NCBI GenBank assembly: GCA_900766945.1
Contig: CAAFXD010000185.1
Coordinates: 1 to 7,561 of the forward strand
Source: Clostridia bacterium
GTDB lineage: Bacteria > Bacillota > Clostridia > Oscillospirales > Acutalibacteraceae
Reading direction: 5' to 3'
DNA: 7,561 nt
The notes under the pieces are model-generated. The model did not search any database. It worked only from the letters and a program-made list of their open reading frames with translations, and was not told the origin of the DNA. This document shows, one piece after another, positions 1 through 6,488 of the stretch (position 1 is its first letter; each line of letters begins with the position of its first letter). The position numbers were made by a program, and so were the translations under genes.

Positions 1-1458
1 ACAAACACCGTCGGCGACGCGGAATTTGAAGACGGCGAAACACCGCACAAAAATGCCGTGCCGTTTTATTTGGAGGGGATTTCCGACCTCACCGTGGACG
101 GCGGCGACGCGGTTTTTGTCATCGACGGCAAGGTGACGAATATCGCAGTGGAAGACTGCAAAAATATTACGCTGAAAAATATGGAAATCCGCCACAGCCA
201 CCCCGATATGCACGAATTGCAGGTTTTGCACCGCGGGCTGTTTCATGTTGATTTTGCGCTGGATCGCGACACACAGTACACGGTGGAAAACGGGAAGCTG
301 TATTTTTATGGGCAGGATTACCGCGTCCGCGCGGATAAAAACGCCGTAAATGCCTGGTGGATTGGGCTTATCCGCAAAGCGACGCCCGACAAGGTCAAGC
401 GCGTGCATCACCCGCTGTTCGGCGTGCGCAAAATTGAGGATTTGGGGAACGGCAAGGTGCGTGCCCACTTTTTGAATACCTCGCGCTTTAAATCGGGAGA
501 CTGCTTCTATGTGTATGATGTGCGCCGACAGTTCGCGGGGATTTTTGTCAACCGCACGGAAAATATCACCCTGCAAAACATCAAACAGCGGTTTAATTAT
601 TCGCTTGCACTCGTCGTACAGGACAGCGAAAATATCACCGTAGACCGCGTGGAATTCGCCCCCGAGCACGGGTGCGCGCGTAAACTTGCCTCCGTTGCCG
701 ATTTCATGCAGATTTGTATGTGCCGCGGCAAGGTGCGCGTGACGGACAGCTTCTTTGACGGCGCGGGGGATGACTGCTTAAATGTGCATGGGCACCACTT
801 TAAAATTACAAAAAAAGAGGGGAATACCCTGACTGTTCGCTTTATGCACCCGCAGTCGCACGGCTTTAACCCGTTGCGCGTTGGGGATACGGTTGCGTTT
901 ATCGATACGGATACGCTTTTGGAAACGGGGCAAACCGTGATTACACAGTCCGAAATGCTTGATGAATACGAAATCCGTTTGCAAGTGCAAAATGCGGGAA
1001 ATGCCGTGGTCGGTGCCGTCGTGGAAGATGTCAGCGCGTGTCCCGATTTGGATTTTTGCAACAACAAAATGACGCGCATCATTACGCGCGGCTTGCTGAT
1101 TACCACCCGCGGCAAGGTGAATATTGCAAACAATCATTTTGTCAGCACAACCATGAGTGGAATTTTGCTGTCGGATGACGCAAAAAGCTGGTATGAAAGC
1201 GGTATGTGCCGCGATGTGACCATACAGCAAAACACCTTTGATTACAGCGGCGGAACACCGATTTTAATTCTGCCCGAAAACCGCCGTCATGCGGGCGCGG
1301 TGCATAAAAATATCAAAATTGTTGGTAATACCTTCGGGAAGTATGCGGGCGTTTGCATCAAAGCCAAGTCCACCGACGGGATTTTGATACAGCAAAACCG
1401 TTTCCGCACGAAAAAGTATTTGCAAACAGAAAACTGCGCCGATGTGACGGCGCAGTAA
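1..1458 (+). CDS. GH110-like alpha-1,3-galactosidase, right-handed beta-helix enzyme (5' end missing)
   Basis: The reading frame is open from base 1, so the N-terminus lies outside the window. 485 residues are visible, and GH110 proteins are usually near 600. The visible part shows repeated beta-helix coils of the form xNITLxNxxF: KNITLKNMEI, ENITLQNIKQ, ENITVDRVEF, GKVNIANNHF, RDVTIQQNTF, KNIKIVGNTF and DGILIQQNRF. Two non-helical stretches interrupt them (visible residues about 75-175 and 265-345), in the places where GH110 enzymes carry small beta-barrel inserts. The core motif ADFMQICMCRGKV...FFDGAGDDCLNVHGHH (bases about 697-798) matches the GH110 signature. It supplies three acidic residues, D234, D257 and D258 of the visible protein, spaced as I recall for the catalytic aspartates of this inverting family. 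Known members remove terminal alpha-1,3-galactose from blood-group B or linear alpha-Gal glycans. Substrate and secretion cannot be read here because the signal-peptide region is missing. The alternative is an uncharacterised beta-helix protein of unknown activity. Confidence 0.
   Translation, partial: TNTVGDAEFEDGETPHKNAVPFYLEGISDLTVDGGDAVFVIDGKVTNIAVEDCKNITLKNMEIRHSHPDMHELQVLHRGLFHVDFALDRDTQYTVENGKLYFYGQDYRVRADKNAVNAWWIGLIRKATPDKVKRVHHPLFGVRKIEDLGNGKVRAHFLNTSRFKSGDCFYVYDVRRQFAGIFVNRTENITLQNIKQRFNYSLALVVQDSENITVDRVEFAPEHGCARKLASVADFMQICMCRGKVRVTDSFFDGAGDDCLNVHGHHFKITKKEGNTLTVRFMHPQSHGFNPLRVGDTVAFIDTDTLLETGQTVITQSEMLDEYEIRLQVQNAGNAVVGAVVEDVSACPDLDFCNNKMTRIITRGLLITTRGKVNIANNHFVSTTMSGILLSDDAKSWYESGMCRDVTIQQNTFDYSGGTPILILPENRRHAGAVHKNIKIVGNTFGKYAGVCIKAKSTDGILIQQNRFRTKKYLQTENCADVTAQ
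1434..1455. repeat. Perfect 8-bp inverted repeat at the 3' end of the GH110-like gene
   Basis: CTGCGCCG (1434-1441) is the exact reverse complement of CGGCGCAG (1448-1455), with a 6-base loop ATGTGA. The right arm ends directly against the TAA stop codon. The arms encode the last residues (NCADVTAQ). It would fold as a GC-rich hairpin in the mRNA, 29 bases ahead of the terminator hairpin. No U-tract follows it, so it is not a terminator. It could slow 3' exonucleases or may be chance. Confidence 0.
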
Positions 1459-1484
1459 GTCGGTTACCGTTACGCTGCACAAGT

Positions 1485-1523
1485 AAACCACCGTATTCCC
1501 GAAAAAGGAATACGGTGGTTTTT
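1485..1523 (+). terminator. Rho-independent terminator after the GH110-like gene, possibly bidirectional
   Basis: A perfect 15-bp stem is formed by AAACCACCGTATTCC (1485-1499) and GGAATACGGTGGTTT (1507-1521), with a 7-base loop. Five T residues (1519-1523) overlap the stem base and serve as the U-tract for plus-strand transcription. It begins 26 bases after the TAA at 1458. On the minus strand it lies just beyond the TGA of the convergent serine hydrolase (1527), where it is followed by the weaker tail TTTACTT. One hairpin probably serves both genes, more strongly on the plus strand. Confidence 0.
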
Positions 1524-1526
1524 AAC

Positions 1527-3137
1527 TCAGTCTTTAAATTTGCCGTAGTGCTTCGGCTCGGCAACAGGCGGGGCGAAGCGAATGAGAATTTGCGCCGCTT
1601 TGGCAAGGACGGGGTTTTTAATGACCTCTTTAAAACTGCCGATTAACGAGTCGCAAATTTTATAGGTGGACGGCGTTGAGGTCGGGGTGATGGTGACGCG
1701 GTCGTTGCGCTTAAACAGGAAGTTTAAGTCACGCTTGCCGATGGTTTCAATCGGACGGATGGAGATTTTCAAATTCACATCGTCGAGCCACACCGCGTTT
1801 GCACAAACCTTAAAGGTGATTTGCCCCAAGGTCATGGTGCCGTAGCGGTAATGACCGTCCATACCGCAGTCCACGGTGTTGTTTTCGTCGCCCTCATCCC
1901 AGGTGATGGAGCACTCGTGCTCTTTAAACCGAAAACGGATATTGTCGATATTGCCCGCGCGGTCGGACATCATAAAGGTCACCGCGAGCGGGAGCATACT
2001 CATCGGAAAACCGATGAGGTTTAAGAAAATCTTTTTGCGTACTTTAATGGTTCTGCCGTCGATTTTAGGTTCTAACATCGAGCGCGGCGAAACCGCAGGA
2101 CGCTCGATTAACGAGGTTTCAAACTTCGGCGGTGCTTCTTTTTCGGTGTTTTCATTCACAAACGCATAGGGGAAGAACTTCCAAATCGCATCACGCGCCT
2201 GCTGTTCAATCGGCACAGCCGCCGTCGTGACAATACAGGCGTCATAATCGGGCAGTACAATGGCAAACTGCGAAAACATACCGTCCGCACGGTAGGAATT
2301 CGGAATGCCGCCGTTCATCCAAAAGCAGTAGCCGTACCCCTGCCGCATATCCAAATCCTGACAAGGCTGTGTAACGCCCTCGGGCAGTTGGTTTGCGGTT
2401 GCCTCTTTAACCCAAGCGGCGGGAATGACGCGTTTGCCGCGGTATTTGCCGCCGTGTAAGTAGCAGTCGGCGAATTTCGCCAAATCCTCGGTGGTAATGT
2501 AAAGCCCCCAACCGCCGGCCTCCACGCCGTTTTGGTCGGTTTCCCAAAACGGGATTTCTATTCCCAACGGCTCAAACAAACGCGGCGTTAAGTACTCAAT
2601 CACGCTCATGTTCGTGACGCGGTGCAAAATGGCGCACAGCATATAGATGTTTTCATTGACATACAAAAATTCCGTGCCCGGCTCAAACACCCACGGGGAG
2701 TTGATAAAGTCGGCAATCCAATCGATTTTACCTTTATCTTCGAGCATATCGGTCTGCTTGCCGGAGGTCATGGTAATCAGTGTGCGCACGGTCATTTTGT
2801 CAAAATAGGGGTGCGGCGTTTTCGGCGGATAATCCGGGAAAAAGTCCACCACCTTGTCGTCCAGCGACAAAAGCCCCTCTGAAACGGCAAAGCCGATTGC
2901 CGTGGCGGTAAAGCTTTTGCTGACGGAATACATGGTGTGCTTTGTGTGCGCGTCAAACGGCTCATTGTACCACTCCACGGCAACCTTGCCGTGCCGCAGA
3001 ACCATCAAACTGTGGAATTCCAATTCTTCCCGCTGAATGTACTCAATGAACTGCTCCACAACATCTGCGTAAACGCCGACCGCTTCCGGCGAAGCGGCGC
3101 GCGGTAAATCTGTCTTTTTTGTCGGCAAAAGAAACAC
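1527..3137 (-). CDS. Beta-lactamase-fold serine hydrolase (class C / penicillin-binding-protein type) with extra C-terminal domain
   Basis: The 536-residue protein has a class C beta-lactamase/DD-peptidase/esterase fold in roughly residues 25-325. The nucleophile motif SxxK is SVSK at 71-74 (MYSVSKSFTATAIG), the second motif is YVN at 159-161 (standing for YxN), and the HxG/KTG position is filled by RADGMFSQ at 283-290. Also visible are LRHGKVAVEWY, LITMTSG and EPLGI, all typical of the family. Residues about 330-536 form an additional, beta-rich, partly charged region that I do not recognise. There is no signal peptide, so a cytoplasmic ester, amide or peptide hydrolase is more likely than a resistance enzyme or cell-wall peptidase. 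The substrate is unknown. The start is uncertain: the GTG at 3137 lies only a few bases after AAAGGG (3141-3146), whereas an in-frame TTG at 3128, ten bases after AAAGGG, gives a more usual spacing. An in-frame TGA at 3146-3144 rules out a longer protein. Confidence 0.
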   Translation of the reverse strand: MFLLPTKKTDLPRAASPEAVGVYADVVEQFIEYIQREELEFHSLMVLRHGKVAVEWYNEPFDAHTKHTMYSVSKSFTATAIGFAVSEGLLSLDDKVVDFFPDYPPKTPHPYFDKMTVRTLITMTSGKQTDMLEDKGKIDWIADFINSPWVFEPGTEFLYVNENIYMLCAILHRVTNMSVIEYLTPRLFEPLGIEIPFWETDQNGVEAGGWGLYITTEDLAKFADCYLHGGKYRGKRVIPAAWVKEATANQLPEGVTQPCQDLDMRQGYGYCFWMNGGIPNSYRADGMFSQFAIVLPDYDACIVTTAAVPIEQQARDAIWKFFPYAFVNENTEKEAPPKFETSLIERPAVSPRSMLEPKIDGRTIKVRKKIFLNLIGFPMSMLPLAVTFMMSDRAGNIDNIRFRFKEHECSITWDEGDENNTVDCGMDGHYRYGTMTLGQITFKVCANAVWLDDVNLKISIRPIETIGKRDLNFLFKRNDRVTITPTSTPSTYKICDSLIGSFKEVIKNPVLAKAAQILIRFAPPVAEPKHYGKFKD

Positions 3138-3168
3138 ACCCTTTCAAGCAATTTGTTTTTACCGAAGC

Positions 3169-3197
3169 AGTATAGCACAAATTTTCAAAAAAAGCAA
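3169..3197 (-). promoter_or_regulatory. Extended -10 sigma-A promoter of the serine hydrolase gene
   Basis: On the minus strand TTGCTT (3197-3192) is followed by a 17-base spacer and TATACT (3174-3169). The -10 is preceded by TGC, giving the extended form TGCTATACT, which can offset the weak -35. Transcription would start near 3162, about 25 bases before the start codon, with the AAAGGG ribosome binding site in between. This gives the hydrolase its own transcript, separate from the upstream ilvE unit. Confidence 0.
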
Positions 3198-3207
3198 CGA
3201 TTTGCAC

Positions 3208-3236
3208 AAAAAAAGGCAGGCAAAATGCCTGCCTTT
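3208..3236 (-). terminator. Rho-independent terminator after ilvE
   Basis: An 11-bp perfect stem is formed by plus-strand AAAGGCAGGCA (3212-3222) and TGCCTGCCTTT (3226-3236), with a 3-base loop. Read on the minus strand it ends in seven T residues (complement of 3208-3214). It starts 34 bases past the ilvE stop and lies just upstream of the hydrolase promoter, so it isolates the two transcription units. Confidence 0.
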
Positions 3237-3270
3237 CGGGAAAATGGACAAGTTTGTGCAGCTTTGTTAA

Positions 3271-4338
3271 TTACTTGATTTCGACGGTCCAACCGAATTT
3301 ATCCGGCAGATTACCCCATTGTATGCCGGTGAGTTCGTCGTACAAATGCTGTGTGACCGCACCGATTTCGCCGTTGTTGATGATGAATTTTTCATCTTTA
3401 TAGCAAAGCTCGCCAATGGGGGAAACAACGGCCGCCGTACCGCAGCCCCATGCTTCCTCCAATGCGCCGCTGCGCAGGGCTTCGCCGAGCTCGTCTACGC
3501 TTAAAAGGCGCTCATTTACGGTGTACCCCTCGCTTTTTAACACCTCGATGCAGGACTTTCGGGTAATCCCCGGCAGAATAGAGCCCGTCAGCATCGGTGT
3601 GACGATTTCACCGTTTATTTTAAACATCACATTCATCGCGCCGACTTCTTCAATATATTTGCGCTCTACGCCGTCCAGCCACAAAACCTGCGAATAGCCT
3701 TTTTCCTCTGCACGCTGCCCTGCACGGTTACTTGCCGCGTAGTTGCCGCCGCATTTTGTATAGCCGGTACCGCCGCGTACGGCACGGACATCTTCCGATT
3801 CAATCATAATTTTTACGGGATTGATGCCCTCTTTGTAATAACTGCCCACGGGGGAGGCGATGATTGCAAAAACCGCGTTGTGCACGGCGTGTACGCCCAA
3901 AGATTCGTCATTGCCGAACATAAACGGGCGCAAATAGAGCGATGTGCCGGGCGAGGACGGCGTCCAATCCTGCTCGGTACGCACAAAGGTTGTGAGAATT
4001 TCCATCGCGTCCGCTTCGGGAAGTTGTGGCAGGCAAAGGCGCTCTGCTGAACTGTTCAGGCGGCGAATGTTCTCAATCGGACGGAAAAGCTGTACCTTCC
4101 CGTCTGCACGGCGATATGCCTTTAAGCCCTCAAAGATTTCAGACCCGTAATGCAGTACGGTTGAAGCCGGATGAATCGACAAAGCGCCGAACGGCACGAT
4201 GCGCGCATTATGCCAGCCGATATCCGCCGAATAGTCCATAAGAAACATATGGTCTGTAAAGATTTGCCCGAAGCCCAACTTGCTTTCGTCAGTCGGCTTT
4301 GCCTTCGGGTTTTTGGTTCTTTCGATTTTAATTTCCAT
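3271..4338 (-). CDS. ilvE: Branched-chain amino acid aminotransferase (fold type IV, IlvE)
   Basis: A PLP enzyme that exchanges the amino group between Leu, Ile or Val and 2-oxoglutarate in the cytoplasm, the last step of branched-chain amino acid synthesis and the first of their breakdown. The 355-residue protein matches the larger bacterial/eukaryotic BCAT subgroup. The PLP lysine is K195 in GGTGYTKCGGNYAAS (codon 3756-3754). Other signatures are LHYGSEIFEGLKAYR, RLCLPQLP, LYLRPFMFG, YIEEVGAMNVMF and GSILPGITRKS. I chose the ATG at 4338 because GGAG (4351-4348) stands nine bases upstream. An ATG at 4347 directly abuts the GGAG, and a longer frame open to 4386 would overlap the upstream gene by 29 bases. 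Only 19 bases separate it from that gene, so the two are probably cotranscribed. No T-box leader fits in this gap. It is not a sugar aminotransferase of the DegT/DnrJ family, which is fold type I and lacks these motifs. Confidence 0.
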   Translation of the reverse strand: MEIKIERTKNPKAKPTDESKLGFGQIFTDHMFLMDYSADIGWHNARIVPFGALSIHPASTVLHYGSEIFEGLKAYRRADGKVQLFRPIENIRRLNSSAERLCLPQLPEADAMEILTTFVRTEQDWTPSSPGTSLYLRPFMFGNDESLGVHAVHNAVFAIIASPVGSYYKEGINPVKIMIESEDVRAVRGGTGYTKCGGNYAASNRAGQRAEEKGYSQVLWLDGVERKYIEEVGAMNVMFKINGEIVTPMLTGSILPGITRKSCIEVLKSEGYTVNERLLSVDELGEALRSGALEEAWGCGTAAVVSPIGELCYKDEKFIINNGEIGAVTQHLYDELTGIQWGNLPDKFGWTVEIK

Positions 4339-4347
4339 TTCAAACAT

Positions 4348-4351
4348 CTCC
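4348..4351 (-). promoter_or_regulatory. Ribosome binding site that sets the ilvE start
   Basis: Minus-strand GGAG lies nine bases before the ATG at 4338-4336 (MEIKIERTK), inside the 19-base gap after the dehydratase stop codon. It decides the start against the in-frame upstream ATG/TTG-type starts, which are too close to it or ahead of it. Confidence 0.
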
Positions 4352-4357
4352 GTTTGT

Positions 4358-6271
4358 TTATTTGTCTGTTTTGTAATTGGGAACAAGCTCTTTTAAGAAG
4401 ACCTTGGAGTCCTCCGGCGACAGCGTGGCAATCCGCGCAATGTGCTCCATGAGCAAATTGTCATCAAAATCATACGGCGCCGTCACAAAGATTTTGTCGT
4501 TCTGCGTTTTGTGCATACCCTCTTTTTCCGACGGCAAAATCAACTCTTCATAGAGCTTTTCGCCCGGGCGAAGCCCCGTAAACTGAATGTCAATATCCAC
4601 ATACGGCTCATAGCCCGACAGCTTGATGAGTTTTTCGGCAAGCGTCACGATTTTGACGGGCTCGCCCATATCGAGCACGAAGATTTCGCCGCCTTTGGCA
4701 AGGCCGCCTGCCTGCACCACCAACTGCGCCGCCTCGGGAATTGTCATAAAGTAGCGGGTGATGTCAGGATGGGTGACGGTCAAAGGCCCGCCGTTTTCGA
4801 GCTGTTCTTTAAACAGCGGAATGACACTGCCGTTGGAGCCTAACACATTGCCGAAGCGTACCGCGGCGAATTTGGTGTTTTCGGAGATTTTGGAAAAATG
4901 CTGTACCACCAATTCACAGCAACGCTTGGTTGCCCCCATCACATTGGTGGGGTTGACCGCCTTGTCGGTCGAAAGCAATACAAAATTGCGCACGCCGAAT
5001 TCGTCGGCAATCTTTGCGGTATTGTATGTACCGAGAATATTGTTTTTAATGGCTTCGTAGGGGCTGTCTTCCATTAAGGGCACATGCTTGTGTGCCGCGG
5101 CGTGGAAAACGCTCGTCGGATGAAATTCCGCAAATACTTCCCGAAGCCGCGCTTCTTCGCGCACGGAGCCGATGCGAATTTCAATTTGCGGCGTGCCGAA
5201 GTATTGCCGGTCCAACGAATTTTTCAGCGCGTAGGCGTTGTTTTCGTAAATATCGAAAATGACGATTTTTTCAGGCGAATATTTGGCAATCTGTCTGCAA
5301 AGCTCCGACCCGATAGAACCGCCGCCGCCCGTGACCAAAACGACTTCGTCGGTGACATATTTGCACACATCGGGATTTAATTCCACCGGCGGGCGGGAAA
5401 GCAAGTCCAAAATATCCACCTGCCGCGCCGCTTTGAGCGCAGATTTGCGCTCGCCTGTAAATTCATGGTGCTCGGACGCCATTTTCACGGTACAGCCCGT
5501 ATCCACAAGTTTTTCCAACAAATCGCGCTTGCGCGCCTCATCAATTTCGGTAATACAGAAGTAAATGACATCGATTTCATATTTTTGCACGGCTTCCGCG
5601 ACTTGGTCGCAGGTGCCCACAACGGGCGTGCCGACAATCGACATACCGATTTTTTGCGCGTTATCGTCCAAAATGGCCACCGGCACACCCAGCCGGTAAT
5701 CCGTCAGTTGTAGCTCCGTAATCAGCGCGTTGCCGATATTTCCCGCGCCGACCACCAAAATGCGTTTCGGCGCAACGCCGCCTTCCGGGTTGCCGTTGTG
5801 CCGCCGCCCTTCCTTCACAAGCATCCGTGCCGAGCGATAAAACAACCGCAACAGCAGGCATAATACCATAATCAGAATGCAGGAATCCACATATACGGAA
5901 AACGGAAGTACATTGAAATACAACGGAATATTGTGCCCACCGTGTTGCAGAGAACGGCAAATTTTCATACCGATAAAGTCAAATGCCCAAGTGCCGCAGG
6001 TTGCAAAAATCACCGACAGGCTGAACCGAAGAATATCGTAAAGACCGGCGTATCGCCACAAGGTGTGATAGACTTTAAACAACACATTGCAACCGAGATA
6101 GCACAGGATGACAAACGGTACGCGCAAACAAAGGCGCATGGCAAGCCCCAAATCCATTTTAAAATTCCAATGCAGAAATACCGTTGCAAAATAGATAACG
6201 GTTACAATCAAACAGTCTGCCGCAACCAATAAAACGGTGCGTTTCCCGAGTTTCTGCTTTTGCTTCAACAT
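4358..6271 (-). CDS. Membrane-anchored nucleotide-sugar 4,6-dehydratase (CapD/WbpM/PglF family)
   Basis: The 637-residue protein has the full-length architecture of UDP-GlcNAc-type 4,6-dehydratases: four membrane segments (about 12-34, 46-66, 82-102 and 122-146), a positively charged stretch (RSARMLVKEGRRH) that puts the rest in the cytoplasm, a first Rossmann domain with VVGAGNIG (173-180), and a catalytic short-chain dehydrogenase domain with the NAD(P)-binding VTGGGGSIG (313-321). In the active site the usual YxxxK is MGATK: M445 replaces Tyr and K449 is kept, preceded by STDKAVNPTNV (434-444). This Met is the hallmark of the WbpM/PglF type. RPGEKLYEEL (568-577) is also typical. The likely reaction is UDP-GlcNAc to UDP-4-keto-6-deoxy-sugar, a first step toward bacillosamine, QuiNAc or FucNAc in surface glycans; the exact sugar cannot be read. 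The ATG at 6271 follows GGGGG with a five-base gap. No glycosyltransferase or sugar aminotransferase gene adjoins it. Confidence 0.
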   Translation of the reverse strand: MLKQKQKLGKRTVLLVAADCLIVTVIYFATVFLHWNFKMDLGLAMRLCLRVPFVILCYLGCNVLFKVYHTLWRYAGLYDILRFSLSVIFATCGTWAFDFIGMKICRSLQHGGHNIPLYFNVLPFSVYVDSCILIMVLCLLLRLFYRSARMLVKEGRRHNGNPEGGVAPKRILVVGAGNIGNALITELQLTDYRLGVPVAILDDNAQKIGMSIVGTPVVGTCDQVAEAVQKYEIDVIYFCITEIDEARKRDLLEKLVDTGCTVKMASEHHEFTGERKSALKAARQVDILDLLSRPPVELNPDVCKYVTDEVVLVTGGGGSIGSELCRQIAKYSPEKIVIFDIYENNAYALKNSLDRQYFGTPQIEIRIGSVREEARLREVFAEFHPTSVFHAAAHKHVPLMEDSPYEAIKNNILGTYNTAKIADEFGVRNFVLLSTDKAVNPTNVMGATKRCCELVVQHFSKISENTKFAAVRFGNVLGSNGSVIPLFKEQLENGGPLTVTHPDITRYFMTIPEAAQLVVQAGGLAKGGEIFVLDMGEPVKIVTLAEKLIKLSGYEPYVDIDIQFTGLRPGEKLYEELILPSEKEGMHKTQNDKIFVTAPYDFDDNLLMEHIARIATLSPEDSKVFLKELVPNYKTDK

Positions 6272-6334
6272 ATCAGCCCCCGATTTTTTACCGCCGCAAA
6301 CTATGCGGGTATATACGGTTATACTTGACTAATT

Positions 6335-6363
6335 ATTTTACTCTTTTCTTTTTTGTATGTCAA
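6335..6363 (-). promoter_or_regulatory. Sigma-A promoter of the dehydratase-ilvE unit
   Basis: On the minus strand a consensus TTGACA (6363-6358) is followed by exactly 17 bases and TAAAAT (6340-6335). The predicted start is near 6328, leaving a leader of about 57 bases before the ATG at 6271. The leader contains a weak CCGCA/TGCGG hairpin but is too short for a T-box or a typical riboswitch. By its match to consensus this is the strongest promoter in the window. Confidence 0.
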
Positions 6364-6417
6364 TAAATTCCGATGTAGAAAAAAACGGAAATCTCCCCGA
6401 AAATCCGCACATATCGG

Positions 6418-6446
6418 TTGAAAGTCTGTGAAAAAAATGCTAAAAT
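6418..6446 (+). promoter_or_regulatory. Extended -10 sigma-A promoter of recJ
   Basis: TTGAAA (6418-6423), a 17-base spacer and TAAAAT (6441-6446) fit sigma-A. TGC directly before the -10 gives an extended -10. Transcription would start near 6453, about 36 bases ahead of the recJ ATG. It stands back to back with the dehydratase promoter; the two -35 boxes are 54 bases apart. Confidence 0.
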
Positions 6447-6473
6447 AACTCTATTATTCATTTCTGCGGGCAG

Positions 6474-6481
6474 AAAGGGGG
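6474..6481 (+). promoter_or_regulatory. Ribosome binding site of recJ
   Basis: AAAGGGGG ends seven bases before the ATG at 6489, an ordinary spacing for Firmicutes. Together with the promoter just upstream it fixes the recJ start at 6489. Confidence 0.
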
Positions 6482-6488
6482 CGGCAAT

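Noticed and set aside
58..60. GTG as the start of the GH110-like gene
   Set aside because: The frame is open upstream to base 1 with coding-like sequence, and the family needs more N-terminal residues, so the gene is cut by the window edge.
597..1230. Antisense open frames under the GH110-like gene
   Set aside because: No recognisable motif and no start signals; the plus-strand frame shows clear beta-helix periodicity.
1527..3137. Antibiotic-resistance beta-lactamase
   Set aside because: No signal peptide, no KTG motif, a YVN variant and a large extra domain; an esterase/peptidase-like hydrolase is more likely.
3169..3190. TTGAAA as the -35 of the hydrolase promoter
   Set aside because: It is only 8 bases from the TATACT -10; TTGCTT at 17 bases fits, helped by the extended -10.
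4339..4357. T-box or attenuator controlling ilvE
   Set aside because: Only 19 bases separate it from the upstream stop codon and the operon leader is about 57 bases, too short for a T-box.
4339..4386. Longer ilvE N-terminus starting upstream at 4386
   Set aside because: The extra residues (MFPITKQTNKQTEMFE) look non-coding, overlap the dehydratase 3' end, and include the ribosome binding site of the 4338 start.
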